Positions 11,648 through 22,800 of a stretch of DNA of 64,000 nt are shown one piece after another. The notes under the pieces are model-generated. The model was not told where the DNA came from. It saw nothing but the letters and a program-made list of their open reading frames with translations, and did no database searches. The first letter of the stretch is position 1; every line of letters begins with the position of its first letter. Made by a program: the position numbers and the translations under genes. Source of the stretch: Cryphonectria parasitica EP155 (lineage: Eukaryota > Ascomycota > Sordariomycetes > Diaporthales > Cryphonectriaceae); contig NW_024468909.1 of assembly GCF_011745365.1 (NCBI RefSeq), positions 1,674,001 through 1,738,000 on the forward strand. The letters run 5' to 3'.

Positions 11648-12178
11648 TCAGTCGTCGTGAGCCGTTTTGTAGAGGACTTTCTCGTCGCCACTGGGAACGA
11701 TGGACCAGCCCCGGATCCAAGAGAGCGGGTGCCAAGGCCCAGGATTAGCGGTCGACACGATGGAAATCCTACTTCCTACAACGATGAGGTCGTCGTCGTC
11801 ATCGTCCTTCTCCTCCTTCTCCTGGGAGGCACGGACGGCTTGAACCCCCTGGCCTGGACCAACTTCGCTGCGCTCGTTCAAAGTGACCGATGTTGGGGCG
11901 GCCGCATCCACACTCTCTTGGTCGTCGTCATGAGGAACAAAAGGCCAGTCCGAGGGCCATGAGAAAGGGTGCCAGGACCTTGGACCGTCACGGCTAGTCG
12001 TCGGGTCAGTCGTGATGGTGTGGCGTGCTGCGATGAGAGTGGAGGATGTGGCACAGTCTGTGGCAGCTGTGGTAACTGAAGGAGGAGGAAGTGGAGTTCT
12101 TGACAAGAGAGGCAGCTGAGGAGCCGCCACAACGCTGGTGGCGGTGAAGCAGAGGGCGAGAAGGAGCTTGAGCTTCAT
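11648..12178 (-). CDS. Small secreted protein with two WHPxSW motifs
   Basis: A single-exon frame encodes 176 aa. The N-terminus is a clear signal peptide (MKLKLLLALCFTATSVVAAP, cleavage probably after VVA-AP). The mature part is Ser/Thr/Pro-rich and contains two related Trp-rich blocks, SWHPFSWPSDWPFVP and PWHPLSWIRGWSIVP, about 75 residues apart. Each is preceded by a Ser/Thr-rich stretch and followed by an acidic residue. A run of acidic residues (DDDDDD) lies just before the second copy. There is only one Cys after the signal peptide, so this is not a disulfide-rich effector. I do not recognise the family. It may be a multi-copy peptide precursor, a surface-associated protein or a candidate effector. 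The start is the only ATG that gives a signal peptide. Confidence 0.65.
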   Translation of the reverse strand: MKLKLLLALCFTATSVVAAPQLPLLSRTPLPPPSVTTAATDCATSSTLIAARHTITTDPTTSRDGPRSWHPFSWPSDWPFVPHDDDQESVDAAAPTSVTLNERSEVGPGQGVQAVRASQEKEEKDDDDDDLIVVGSRISIVSTANPGPWHPLSWIRGWSIVPSGDEKVLYKTAHDD

Positions 12179-13148
12179 CGTGGATGAATGAGTGGATATC
12201 AGATGAGCTTTGAAGGTGTTTGTAGTGAAGGATGAGAGAATCTCGTTGTTCGGGACAGAGACTCAATCTGTTACAGAGTGAGAAGGTGAGTGAGAAAACT
12301 TGTGGAGAGGAACGAGGAAGCGAAGAAGACAGACGACAATTAAAGAAGGAAAGAGAAAGATAGAGGCTGTGATTATGTTGGACGAGGCAGCACTGATTCA
12401 AGTGACAAGGTTAACAGCAGTGCCATCAGTAGTAAGTAGCCCTTTCCTTCCCTTTCTTTATCTTTGCCGTCCTTCCTTTCCACGATGTCACTGTCACGCC
12501 TGCCGTGCCGTAAGACTGAGTTTCTCGTCAAACACAAATAACGCTGACGATGATGATTGTAGCTCCACACAGAGAAGGCCCGAAAAGTTGCCTGATAACT
12601 CAAGTGGCTGTCCTTCCAGGAAGCTGCGGCTGAAGTTCGACATGGATTCTGTATGTTTGATACCGCAAGACTCGATGCCGTCATCCGTGCTTTCCTTGTG
12701 CGGGAAACACGAGATCAAGATGAATCTGTTCCGAGGAAAAGGGGAACACAGGTGAGATAATGAGTGGAAGGAACGGGTGGTCACCTGCTGCCGACAAGAT
12801 CGTGGTACACAGGAAACAGACTTGAGACCAAGATTCCTTTTCACCAAGAATGTACAAGGAAATGGATCTCAACCACATTGCTTGAAAGAACCTTGGAAAT
12901 CTCCACTGCCGGGACCACGTTGGTACACCCTCAACCCCCCTCGTCCTTCATCGCGTTTCGTTTCTGGTGTTCCTGTCACTGTCTTCTCTGGGGTGGGCAG
13001 TCATTTGTGAAAGGCTACGCAATGTTTCAAGCCGGGTGTTGCTCGACGACGACGATCTTGAAATGTGAAGACCTGCTCTAGTGATCATGTTCGTCATGCT
13101 CGAGGGCTCGCGTTCTCTCCATCTCAAACCACCTTGTCCATGTAAGTC
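12179..13148. other. Intergenic region
   Basis: This 970-bp stretch lies between two minus-strand genes and should contain the promoter of the secreted protein gene and the 3' UTR of the regulator. Open frames here are short and have no recognisable protein character. No gene is called. Confidence 0.5.
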
Positions 13149-15321
13149 CTATGCCCATGACAAAAGATTTCCCTGATCGGGTTGGTGAGGATCACCACCA
13201 CCATCCTCGTCTCGAATGAGGGGATTCTCTGGATAGACATCCCTCGACAAGGCCTCGTATCGCTTGTTATACTTATCCACCATCATCAGTGTCCACAGCT
13301 GCGTAGGCCGATCCACAAAGTCATAAGCGATCCGCAGCCCATATCCCACCCTGTACGGCCCCATGACACCGTGCCCAACATGTTCCGTACAGCGCAGGAT
13401 ATCCGTCGCAAGCCTCCGATTGCTCGCCTCAAACGGCCTCTCCGGTCCAGCCTCGCACTGGTTCAGACACTCCTGCAAGATGAGAAGGTTGGCCCAGTAC
13501 GCCAAAACCATAGCTCCCTCCCAAGGATTCCGAAACCGGAGCACTGTATGAAATGGCGAGGCCGGGTCGGCAGAGGGCACATCGATGGGGTCGGCCAGGG
13601 CACCTATGGCCTGGGTTTGCTCGAACCACGCCAGGAAGTCGGCGCGCAACCTCTGGCACTTGGGCCGCAGTTCGTCGATCTGGTCCTGGTCCGGCTCGAT
13701 GCCTCGTTTTCTGCTGCGGCGGACGTTGTAGCCTACGCGCACTACGCCCGGTATCTCGGCGGAGAGGACGAAGTAGGGGTCGTGGTAGGCGATGGAGCCA
13801 AATGCTGAGGGATGCGACAAGAAGGAGGACATGCCTGGAGGTCCGGGGCTGGCTTGGACTTGGTTGTGTTGAGAGTCTTTTGTTAGGCTGCTAGAGAGTC
13901 TCCTCCATTTGGGGCGGTCTAAGAAACAATTCTCGCCGGCGAAGATGGATTTGGAAATCTATTTTTTTTTTGGTAGACGCGTCAATACAGAGATCATACA
14001 TGGGATAAACTTGTGAACTTTCCAAGATCAGTTACATATGACACAAGATACTACTTACCAAGACAGGCCGAATACTTCTCAGCAAGGCCCTATCAAAAGA
14101 GGAAGAAGAGAAGGAAGCGGGGCCACGCTGCTGGACCAATTTGCCAACACCTGCGGCATGTAGCATCCAGGTAAGGGGATCTTGTGTGCCAGCAAATAAC
14201 TTTTCGAAACAAACCCCAACCCCACCCACAAAGTTAGCATTGTGAACAATGAGTTCGGTTCCATACAACTAACATACATGGCCCCAGGAAGAGACAAAGA
14301 TGGGATAACTTACCTCAAAAATACAACATATAATAGTAGCAGCCAGCGTCTCCGTACTCCTCCAAGCAACAGGGTGATTCAGCGTCTTCTGTAGAATTGC
14401 CAGGGCCCGCCCATACGTCTCTCGGCTCCTGCAGAGAGCCACAGCATCACCCTTGGACCTACCCATCAGCTGCATGGCGAGGGCCATGATGGCCGTGTCC
14501 AGCAAGGGAACCTTGCCAATGTGGCCAAGAATAGAGGTAAACCATGGTGCGGCTGTCAAGAAGTTCTGTGTCAACGGGCAGCCAACGACGACGGCGATGA
14601 TTATGATGATGATGATGATGATGATGATGCCTCTGAGAGTGCCAGCCGGGAAGAAGAAGAAAAAGTAGGAAAAAAAAACAAACTTACAGAACCCGACTTC
14701 CTCGCGGGCCTGCAAGGTAAACAGTTGGCCCATCAGACTGTACACCAGCGGAACAGTATCTTCGTGTGGGGCAGCAGGAAGCGTGGGCTGCCACGCATGG
14801 CCCCCGCTTCGGTCCCTTTGATGAGGATAGCTGCCAAGTTCAGAGGCGGCGGCGGCAGTAGCAACCATAGCAGAAGCAGCAGTAGTGGCATCCTCGTCTC
14901 CTTGGGACAGCAAGAGAGTCTGGCCTGCCGGCGTTTCCGGAGGGACCACGGAGGACGAAGAGAAGTCCCTCCGGGTCTCAAAGGGCGGCAGAAGCTCCCG
15001 GTCCTGAGCACCCCTCCTGGTCCGGACGGCATGTTTACCGTCGACGAACTTGTGAGTCTTGTCATAGCCTGGACACTCGACGCGGTACTTGACACAGTTT
15101 CCGCATGCTATATGACACACAGGGCGGAGGAAGAATACATTAGTCAGTCGCTGTGCTGTTCTGTGCTGTGTATATCAGGGGAGGTCGGGGAGGGGGGATA
15201 GGTTTTTCGTTTTTTTCCCCCTTCTTCCCGCGCGTGTGGACGTACCGGGACGGGCCTGATCGCATTTCACCCTCCTTTTGACGCAGAGGTGGCATCCCTT
15301 GCTACGAGGCACGCCGACCAT
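13149..15321 (-). CDS. Zn(II)2Cys6 transcription factor, five exons
   Basis: This is a nuclear DNA-binding regulator. Exons in coding order are 15246-15321, 14688-15107, 14314-14552, 14059-14199 and 13149-13958, giving 561 aa with every junction in phase. The zinc cluster near the N-terminus is Cx2Cx6Cx6Cx2Cx6C (from GCHLC through RVECPGY) and is split by the first intron just after DQARP. A disordered Ala/Ser region follows, then a helical fungal-specific regulatory domain (GKLVQQRGP, NPWEGAMVLAYWANLLILQ). In intron 2 the first available acceptor (ACACAG) would create an immediate stop, so I chose the CTTGACAG acceptor 13 nt downstream, which restores the domain. Intron 3 is placed to join IFE to LFAGTQDPLTW, which matches the family. 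The target genes are unknown. Confidence 0.85.
14603..14629. repeat. (ATG/ATC)n microsatellite inside an intron
   Basis: A trinucleotide repeat of about nine units lies within intron 2 of the Zn2Cys6 gene. Read on the minus strand it is ATC, so retention would add a poly-Ile stretch. Confidence 0.85.
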
Positions 15322-15781
15322 CTTTCTTTTGACTTCTCGTTTTCAGGACTTGTGTTACAGATATTTCTTCATCACTATATTCATAATCTTGTTCTTCCTA
15401 TCGCACACGATATGTTGTTGTTGTTGTTGCTGTCGTTGTTTTCTTTTCCTGGTCTACTCACTTCCTTCCAACTCCAGAACTTTGTCGTCATGATCACCTA
15501 AGAGGAGTAAGCCCGGATAGTTTAGTGAGGCTGAGCAGATAAACAAAAACAATCAGACCTTGGCCGGGCTGCCTCCCCATTGGCACGGCAGAGTACTGTA
15601 GCGGGACCACTGCACTGGGACCCCCCGTCAGCCAGCGCCAAAAGCGCGCCCGCCCACCCACACTTCTGAAAGGCCCCCACTGTCGCTACTACGGTGCAAC
15701 CTTATTTAGGCAACACGATGGATTTACGGACTGGTTTGAATGGATACTTGGTTTATAGTTGTGCTTTGGAATGCACTGGAA

Positions 15782-15785
<4 letters not shown>

Positions 15786-15827
<42 letters not shown>
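15786..15827. repeat. (GA)n microsatellite
   Basis: An uninterrupted GA tract of about 20 units in the gene-poor region. Confidence 0.9.
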
Positions 15828-15831
<4 letters not shown>

Positions 15832-18607
15832 TCTCTTTATCAACAACAGGGTTGTAGTAGTGGAAGTGATAGTACTAGGTGGTGGTAGCAGCACAAGGCA
15901 GCAGTGATAACATGGCTCGTATTCATACCATCGTGTTCTTGCTAGTGCCCTATAAAGTAATTTTGTACACCTCAACAAAGAGACGTTCTGCTTTTTATTT
16001 TTATTTTATTTCGGAGGGGGCTGGCAACTCGAAGGCGCTGTACCATAGTAGATGAGTCTGCGTCCCAGACTCAATATGGATGGTTTCGGAACAGTCTACG
16101 TTTTTTCTTCTTCTACAGTATACCACTACTACAGTACCACACAGTATTAAATATATACTTTTGGCCTTGTGTTTTCTAGCCTGGTGCTAATCGAAGTACA
16201 GTGCATATTACTGCCTATTATTGAGTATCTCGAAGGCAGCATAACCCAGGACAGACCTGGCCTCGAACCGGCACGAATGTGGAGTCCTTCTCAGACAACC
16301 TAGCCTGTATCATCGCGATGTACCATAAGCATAGCACACAGCCCGAGCACACAGCCCGCCTTCTCCATTTCCTTGTTTGTTCGTATCCTCAACCTAGACA
16401 CCCTAAGCTGTCTAGACCTAGTTGCCAAGGCTTCCTTCACATGTCAATAACAAGTAACAACACACAAGTCAAAGGACTGCGTATGTATACATATACATGT
16501 ATGATCCTAGGATCCGGAACAGCGTAAGACGGAGGACCCGGTCGGCACGCCCACAACAGCAAGAAGGAGTAAAGGCAAAAAAGACGCGAGACTCTCTGAA
16601 ACAAAAGTAATGCAGCCACAGAACGTGGATAGTTCAATGGGATGTGGTTTTGGGAGGGGTTGTGAAGTGCATGGTAAGCTGAGAGGGTCCAGGCATTGCT
16701 TGCAACATACACTTGTGTGCCGCGGTACCACAATACTAGCGAGAGGACACAATTCATTGGAACACTTCATCATAGTGATATCCTATAGGAACCCGCGCCG
16801 TCTTGACCGAAAGAGGGAAAGAGACATGCATGCATGATGTGTCCTGTCGGGGTACCGACAACGTGCGGATTTCCGAAGTAGATAGTACGTACGTATGTAT
16901 CACAAAAAAAAAAAAAAAAGGTTCTTCCATCCGGCCCAACAGCCCAGCCAAGGGTTTTCAGCACTCGTCAGGGCGGCAGGCTGGTTCGAAGTTTGTTTTT
17001 TCTTGTGGTTGTATGAATGGGTCTGGTGTTAGCTTATTGGAACGGATGATAGATGAAATGGATGAAGCTAGATTTTCAAGGTTTGGATCGTTTTACGGAG
17101 ATTTAAGAGTCGTACTGGTGATGGTGGATGGAAGGATAAGCTGACCAATTCTCTGGACCCTTTTCAATGCCGTGGGCTGCCACACCCCAATTCATCCAGC
17201 ACGTGTCGGTGATGTGATCCAAAATGTATGATGACGACAGGGGGGGTGGGCATGTTCTTGCATTCTTTGGGATCTCTTTGATCTATCGGTCATCTGTTGT
17301 CAAGAGACAAGAGGCTTTCCCCCCCAAGTCATTTTTGAGGACCATGACTAAAAAGCATCTGAGGAAAGAAACGAGTCAAGGGGCCAGGCTCGTGCAAGAC
17401 CACCATCTACAATATAGATTGTGCCAGCCGTGCCGGGATCGAGTTTTGGTTGAGGTTTGATAGGCGAGAAGAAAGGAGGGTCTGGACTCGTCCACATCTG
17501 GCAGCCGTCCTGCCCCCGAGGCGAGACAAAGCGTGCGGAAGCGAAACGTTGTGTAACTCAACGTGTTCCGGACCGGAGCATCGTCGTACAGTATGGTGGA
17601 AAGAAAGAAAAAGGGCCTCGATTCTCAGGAATAGCTTGACGTCTGGAGATCATTGTGTACTTGTGAGCCCAGTGTAATGAGCCTCGACGATCCTGAAGAG
17701 GAGTGAGACAATCTGATATTGTTCTCAACAGATCGTCTCGGAAGATCCAGTCGACATTCTGGCACGCGAGCCGCCACGGGTCCAAGACGCGCATATTGTC
17801 TTTTTTTTTCTTTCTTTTTTTTTTTGGTGTGTCCCGCCCGGATCAAGCGCCGGGACAATGCTTCCGAGAAAAGCAACATCGTTGCCCTGGGGAAAAGAAC
17901 CTTCGAAGAAGAAGAAAAAGAAAAAGAGAAGGCTGGCTGAGGAAGGCTTCTTCCCATTCGTCCTCCCCCGGTGTCCGGAGGATAACAGCCAGCCGAGTTG
18001 GTCCGGCGGTGACATGCCAGGCGGTTTGGAAGCGTAGTCATTTGCTTTTGGCCTTGTGGACTGCGGCCCGACTTTTTGCTCAGACATCATCGTGTCTCTT
18101 CTCTTTCTCCCTCTCTTGTATGTGACACACATCCTCACGAGACCTTACCTGTAAGCCACAATCAACTCATGGAGGAGGTGGTGAAGGCCTGAGCTGAGAC
18201 TTGCATGACCTCGTGCGGACGACGTCTCGAAAGCTTTACCGGTTTGTTTAATGGCTTGCCCCCCGCCCCCCCTTTTCTCTTCTTGATGTCGGTGTCTTCA
18301 GGTCGAGGTAAACAGAGTTCCCAAGGTCTGCAGTCCGTTCTTCATGCCGCTGTGCATTTTGTCCCTCAAGAACCAAAGGAGGCTGGCTAGCTGGAGGGCT
18401 GACTGGCTGGCTGACTGGACTTGCTGCCGAGCGGACTGATTTCGTGTCGGAGGTGGAGGGGGCTCCACGCGAGTGCATGCAGACGCACTTGCGGCGGCAC
18501 GCAGGTCACAGGCCAGTCTCGTACCGTGCGAAGAAGAAACAGGGTGACGAAGAGGAAGAAGCGCTTCTGTCTGGGTCGCGCTCAGGTAGCAACACGGTAG
18601 ATCAGAG

Positions 18608-18694
18608 CTCTCTCTCTCTCTCTCTCTCGGGGCGGATGTACTGTCAATATGTACGCTGTCCGCGCGCGCGCGCACACACACACACACACACACG
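18608..18694. repeat. Compound CT and CG/CA microsatellite
   Basis: A (CT)n tract at about 18608-18628 is followed after some 30 bases by an alternating CG then CA tract at about 18659-18694. The alternating purine-pyrimidine block could adopt Z-DNA. Confidence 0.85.
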
Positions 18695-19979
18695 CATAAA
18701 ATCAGTAACTCTTCGGCTCTGTCTGTGGGGACCAATTAAGACCGTATATGACTTTTGTTTGTTCAGGCATTGATAAACGGCAACACGGCCTAAACACACA
18801 AGATCCCTCAGCAGAAGCACACAGAAAGAAGAAGAAAAAAAAAACCGCAGGGAAGTAGCTGACCGCATAAGACGCCATCCCGCGCCGAAAACAAGATCCA
18901 CTGACCGGCGCCTCTCTTTTGTCTCCGTGGGGTGGCGCCTCATGCAAGCCTTCCAAGCCATGGTGATGATCACTTGAGACAAGCAGATCCCGAGCGCGGT
19001 CAAAGAAACAACATCAACAACATTTGATGCAGTGTAAGCAGTGATAAGGATCATCGCCAGACGCTCTTGTATGCGTTTCTGTTTGATGGAAGCAGTAGTA
19101 CCTGAGAAAGGAGGTATTGACCTCGCCCTCAAGCCCTAAATTACTCGCAGCGCGCAGTAGTCCTTCCGTCCTGCCGCCCGCCAGGTTTCAAGCTTCCCGC
19201 GATCGCCAGAGCCGTTCAATGTTTCTAACTCAAGAAGCCAGGTTCTCCACTGAATAAGAGCCCTTTTATCTCAGCTGGCCCGCCCTAGATAAGCTGTCGC
19301 TGGTGGGCTTGAACAAGCGGTCGCCTTGTCTTGTTGGGGGCAGGCTTGGCTGGGGGGCATATGGCAAAATTAGTGTTGAGAGATTTCGGCCTTTTTTCTT
19401 TCTCGCTTCTATCCTTCCCTAACTTGTTTCTTTAACCCTATTTCTTCCTAGTTGAGGGTCAGTCCGTCAATCAGCCTTGCGGGGCCCCGGGAAAGAGAGG
19501 AAGGGCGGAATCTCGGCTGTATTTCTTGGCCTGGTTCGGTGATTTGAGGTTGTGCCTGAGAGATATATCTGAAGCTCAACGGCAACGATAGACAGGATGG
19601 CCCTTGGAGGCTATAATCGTACAAGAGAGAAACATTGCAAGACAAAAGAAGAAAAAAGTAAAAGAGACGTGCACCAGCCGCCTCGAAGGATTGTGTGTCT
19701 GGATAAGTACTATGGAATCTCAGTTTAGGGCAACAGATGTGCCCATCCTACTATTACCATACCATTCAGCATCGTCGGCTCCGTGTTGACGCCGAACAAA
19801 CAAGGCCAGGTAATGCTTATAATGTCTAGTGTCGGTATACTAATTTCTCTCTCTTGAAAAGAAGAAGAAACGGTCGCATCTTCGTTTTTGTCGATTAAGA
19901 GATAACGAGATGATTCATCTCAGACCATGACCCATGTGCTTGGGACCGGGGGCTGCGGGTTGGAATGGACCATCCCTGG

Positions 19980-20038
19980 GGCTGGTACCATAGCACGTTG
20001 CCCACTATACCATAGTGGTAACTTGGGCAATTCCAGCC
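19980..20038. repeat. Imperfect 59-bp inverted repeat
   Basis: The outer arms are GGCTGG and CCAGCC. Inside them GTTGCCCACTAT pairs imperfectly with ATAGTGGTAAC, and the centre is CCACTAT-ACC-ATAGTGG, a perfect 7-bp stem with a 3-base loop. It could be a cruciform, a structured RNA, or the remnant of a miniature inverted-repeat element. No target-site duplication was recognised. Confidence 0.5.
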
Positions 20039-20644
20039 AAGATTTGACGCGGTCCGCCATGTACCATAGTATTCCATCCTGGTGGCAGGGGGTTGTGCCC
20101 TGTGGGCGTAGGGGGGTTAAAAAGAAGGAAAGAAAGAAGAACAATCAAAAAAGAAATTCAACAAAGACAGAGAGAAAGACAGGGTAACACGTCTGCGTCA
20201 ATCATGACAGAGACAGAGACGGAGAGAAATACGTAACCCCTGACGAAGTTTACCGGACTTGGTAGCACCACTAATCACTCAAGGGACGGACTACTGAATT
20301 TGAAGCTCATAAGAGATGCTGGCCTCTATCCAGTCTGGAGTCTATCGACGGGCTCGCCCACCTATCCCCCATGATGAAGAGGCTGTGAGCCCTGTCTGAT
20401 CCGTGAGCTTCGGTAATGACGTTGTCGTCACTGTCGTCATTGTCGCGAGACAGGAGAGAGAAAGAGAGAGTAAGAAAGGTCTTCCTCCTGCCAGACCCGT
20501 TCTCTTTCCCGTTGGGTCAAGGCCCCCCCCCCTCTAACCCTGGTCTCACCCCATGCCTATAGTATAATACACAATAAACACGCCCCCCTCCCTCTCAGAA
20601 CAGGCAGTTGGTGCAGCAGCCAGTCGCCAACACAAACACAGCCT

Positions 20645-20668
20645 GCGACCTGCGACCTGCGACCTGCG
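20645..20668. repeat. Short tandem repeat of CGACCTG
   Basis: Three to four adjacent copies of the 7-mer CGACCTG occur in the gene-poor region. Confidence 0.8.
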
Positions 20669-21466
20669 CGGCAAACAAAGAGAGAGTACACCCCAGAGAA
20701 AGAAGCAGACAGAAAATAAAAATAAATAAAAATAAGGGGTTCCTTTGGAGTGAATAAGAATGAGTGGAGTTGCCGACCGCGGTCCGCCAGAAGATGAAGA
20801 GAAGAGATTGGAACGGACCGGGGGTGGGATCCGCTCTACACCCCAGTGTGGCCCATTCTGACTGAATTTTGTGGGGTGGGAGTATTACTGCCTCTCTCCT
20901 CTCTGTCTCGTCTTTCGCCCTTTGTTTCCTGGTGCTGCTGTGCTGCTATGACACGTACCCTCTTTGTGGCATGCTGGCTCGGCATGTCCCATGCCGTGTT
21001 TAATACGAGGGAGGCCCTGGCCAGCGCAGCAGCGAGATCCCTCGGCAAAACTTGAACAAGTAAGGTCGGCTCCCGCGCCTAACAAATTGGTAATTCCAAA
21101 GTACCGTAGTAAGGTAAGGGCAAATAAAGATAGAGAGAAAAGATAGGCCAAAAATGTTCAGACGAAGAAGGGGGAGAGGGCTTTTGGTTTTGTTTGACCC
21201 TGACATAGAAGCAAAGACAATCTGCGACGAGTCTAAAGGAGATAGAGAGCGTCAGGCCACACCCAACCCCAGCTGAGCAAAGGGGGCAAGGAGAAAGAGG
21301 ATGGATCATCTGGAATGTAATCGTCAGAGGAGTGAGAATGGGAACGGCGATCAGATGAAGGGTCCTCATCATCTCTCCAGGAAGCCCACCCCCTCCTCCA
21401 AATCCCCCCGCTGACTTGACGTGACAGCCTTGCCTTCTTGATACCTACAAGCAAGCTCCCAGAGCG

Positions 21467-21489
21467 AAAAAAAAAAAAAAAAAAAAAAA
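21467..21489. repeat. Poly-A tract
   Basis: A run of about 23 A residues is followed by GGGGG. It could be the tail of a retroposed sequence, but no retroposed gene is recognisable next to it. Confidence 0.8.
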
Positions 21490-21916
21490 GGGGGTGAAAG
21501 GGGAAAGAAAGAGAAAAAAGAATTAAGGTAGACGAACGGAAACAAAAAGGTCAGGGTGCAGAAAGTTTATTCAGACAAGATTCACGGTGACAGTTAATGC
21601 CAAGTGGTTCCGAGCCTCAAGCACACTTGGTCCGGATTGAGCCTTTTTCCTCCTCCTCTTCTCTCTCTGCTCCCCTGCCTTCTCTCTCCTCTCTATCTTC
21701 AATACAAATTCTCCCAAGGCCTCACATTCGATCGCCGAACAGCACACGATAACGTCGTGCAGAGGTTGTCTCTCCCGCTCTAAAACATAGACTCTGTCTG
21801 GAACAGCTCTTGGGGGGCGCCTAATCTCATACGAATACCTGAGCGATTCTCGTTCATGCTCGTCGGCATGGGGGGCTAAATTGCCCTGACGTGCTACTGA
21901 TAAGGGCTTATAGTAC

Positions 21917-21932
21917 GTACTGTGCACAGTAC
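21917..21932. repeat. Perfect 16-bp palindrome
   Basis: GTACTGTGCACAGTAC is a perfect palindrome in a GTAC-rich neighbourhood (21912-21952). It may be a binding site for a dimeric regulator. No function can be assigned. Confidence 0.6.
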
Positions 21933-22800
21933 TACTGCACTACTATGTACTAAAGCACTTATGGTGAGTTTGTCCCGAGCCCCATTCACACAGCATTGCG
22001 AGAAAAGAAAAAGAAAAAAGAAATAGAAAAGAAAGAAAATAGCTCGGCTTCCCTCTCAGGAATTCATTGTACTCTGGTATAGGTTTGCCGGTATAGAGTT
22101 ACATGGAAAACCTTTAGGATACGCGTCAGACGTAACAACAACGGGGACGACAACAATAATAACAATGCAACCAACTGATGCGTTGCGTGTGAGATCCGTT
22201 GCTGCTTTGTCTTATCCCCGCCAATACGGAGAGTTGCATCTCACCAGTTGGTTGATCCATCTCTTCTTTTGCAGGGGGGCCCTGACGTAGCGCGGAGCGG
22301 ATTTCGTGCCAGGGCCCAGGTCAGCCAATAGACGCCAGCAATCTCGCCTCCCACAACCAAAACAATCCTTTTGCCCAGAATGCTGTGAACGTACACGAAA
22401 TGTCGCCTCCTGTTACCCTTGTCTTGGTCACTTTTTCTTTTTTATCTCTCTTCGTGTTGCCCTTCCTTTCTTCCTTTCGTCACGGGGCTGGACAAGACAA
22501 AGTGACGAGAGACTTTTCTGATATTATTTTTTCGCTTACTGAAAGAGCAGAGGGACCGCCAGACTACGTTCTCTTTCTTCTACTTTTGCTTTCCTTTATG
22601 TTTTCCCTTCGGACAATTCTTGTGCGAGAAGGTGGAAGGCGGAATTCTCAGGGTACTGCTGTAATCATCCACGCTAATTTGTAGGACCAGATGTAACGGT
22701 TCATGGGATGATGATGAGTGCAGGGGGGAGGGGGCACCTACCTCCATGGGCCGTACCTACCAAGCTACTACGGTACTAACTACAAAATGCACCAATTGCC

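Larger units (their letters stand above)
15322..22800. other. Long gene-poor intergenic region
   Basis: Across about 7.5 kb, and on to 24.8 kb counting the Bni4 leader, I find no ORF with recognisable protein character, no joinable exon series and no transposon protein. Open frames are short, often start at non-ATG codons, and translate to Arg/Ser/Lys or poly-Phe/Lys low complexity from homopurine and homopyrimidine DNA. It contains several microsatellites and two palindromic elements, listed separately. It could hold non-coding RNA genes or long UTRs that cannot be recognised by eye. Confidence 0.5.

Noticed and set aside
14268..14313. Separate exon starting at TTGTATGGAACC in the first regulator
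   Set aside because: Using it requires an extra 48-nt intron with a weak GTTCAC donor. A single 114-nt intron with a GTAAGT donor and GCTAAC branch site joins IFE to LFAGTQDPLTW and fits the family better.
16250..16310. Possible tRNA T-arm (GGTTCGAGGCC on the minus strand)
   Set aside because: The flanking bases do not form a 5-bp T stem and no acceptor, D or anticodon arms could be drawn. Similar checks near 28490 and 59430 also failed.
21467..21489. Poly-A tract as evidence of a retrotransposon insertion
   Set aside because: No upstream reverse transcriptase fragment, target-site duplication or processed gene copy is visible.
21571..21927. Minus-strand frame of 118 codons with a charged, helical translation
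   Set aside because: It begins with GTG, contains a low-complexity Lys/Arg/Glu end derived from a CT-rich tract, and has no splice partners.
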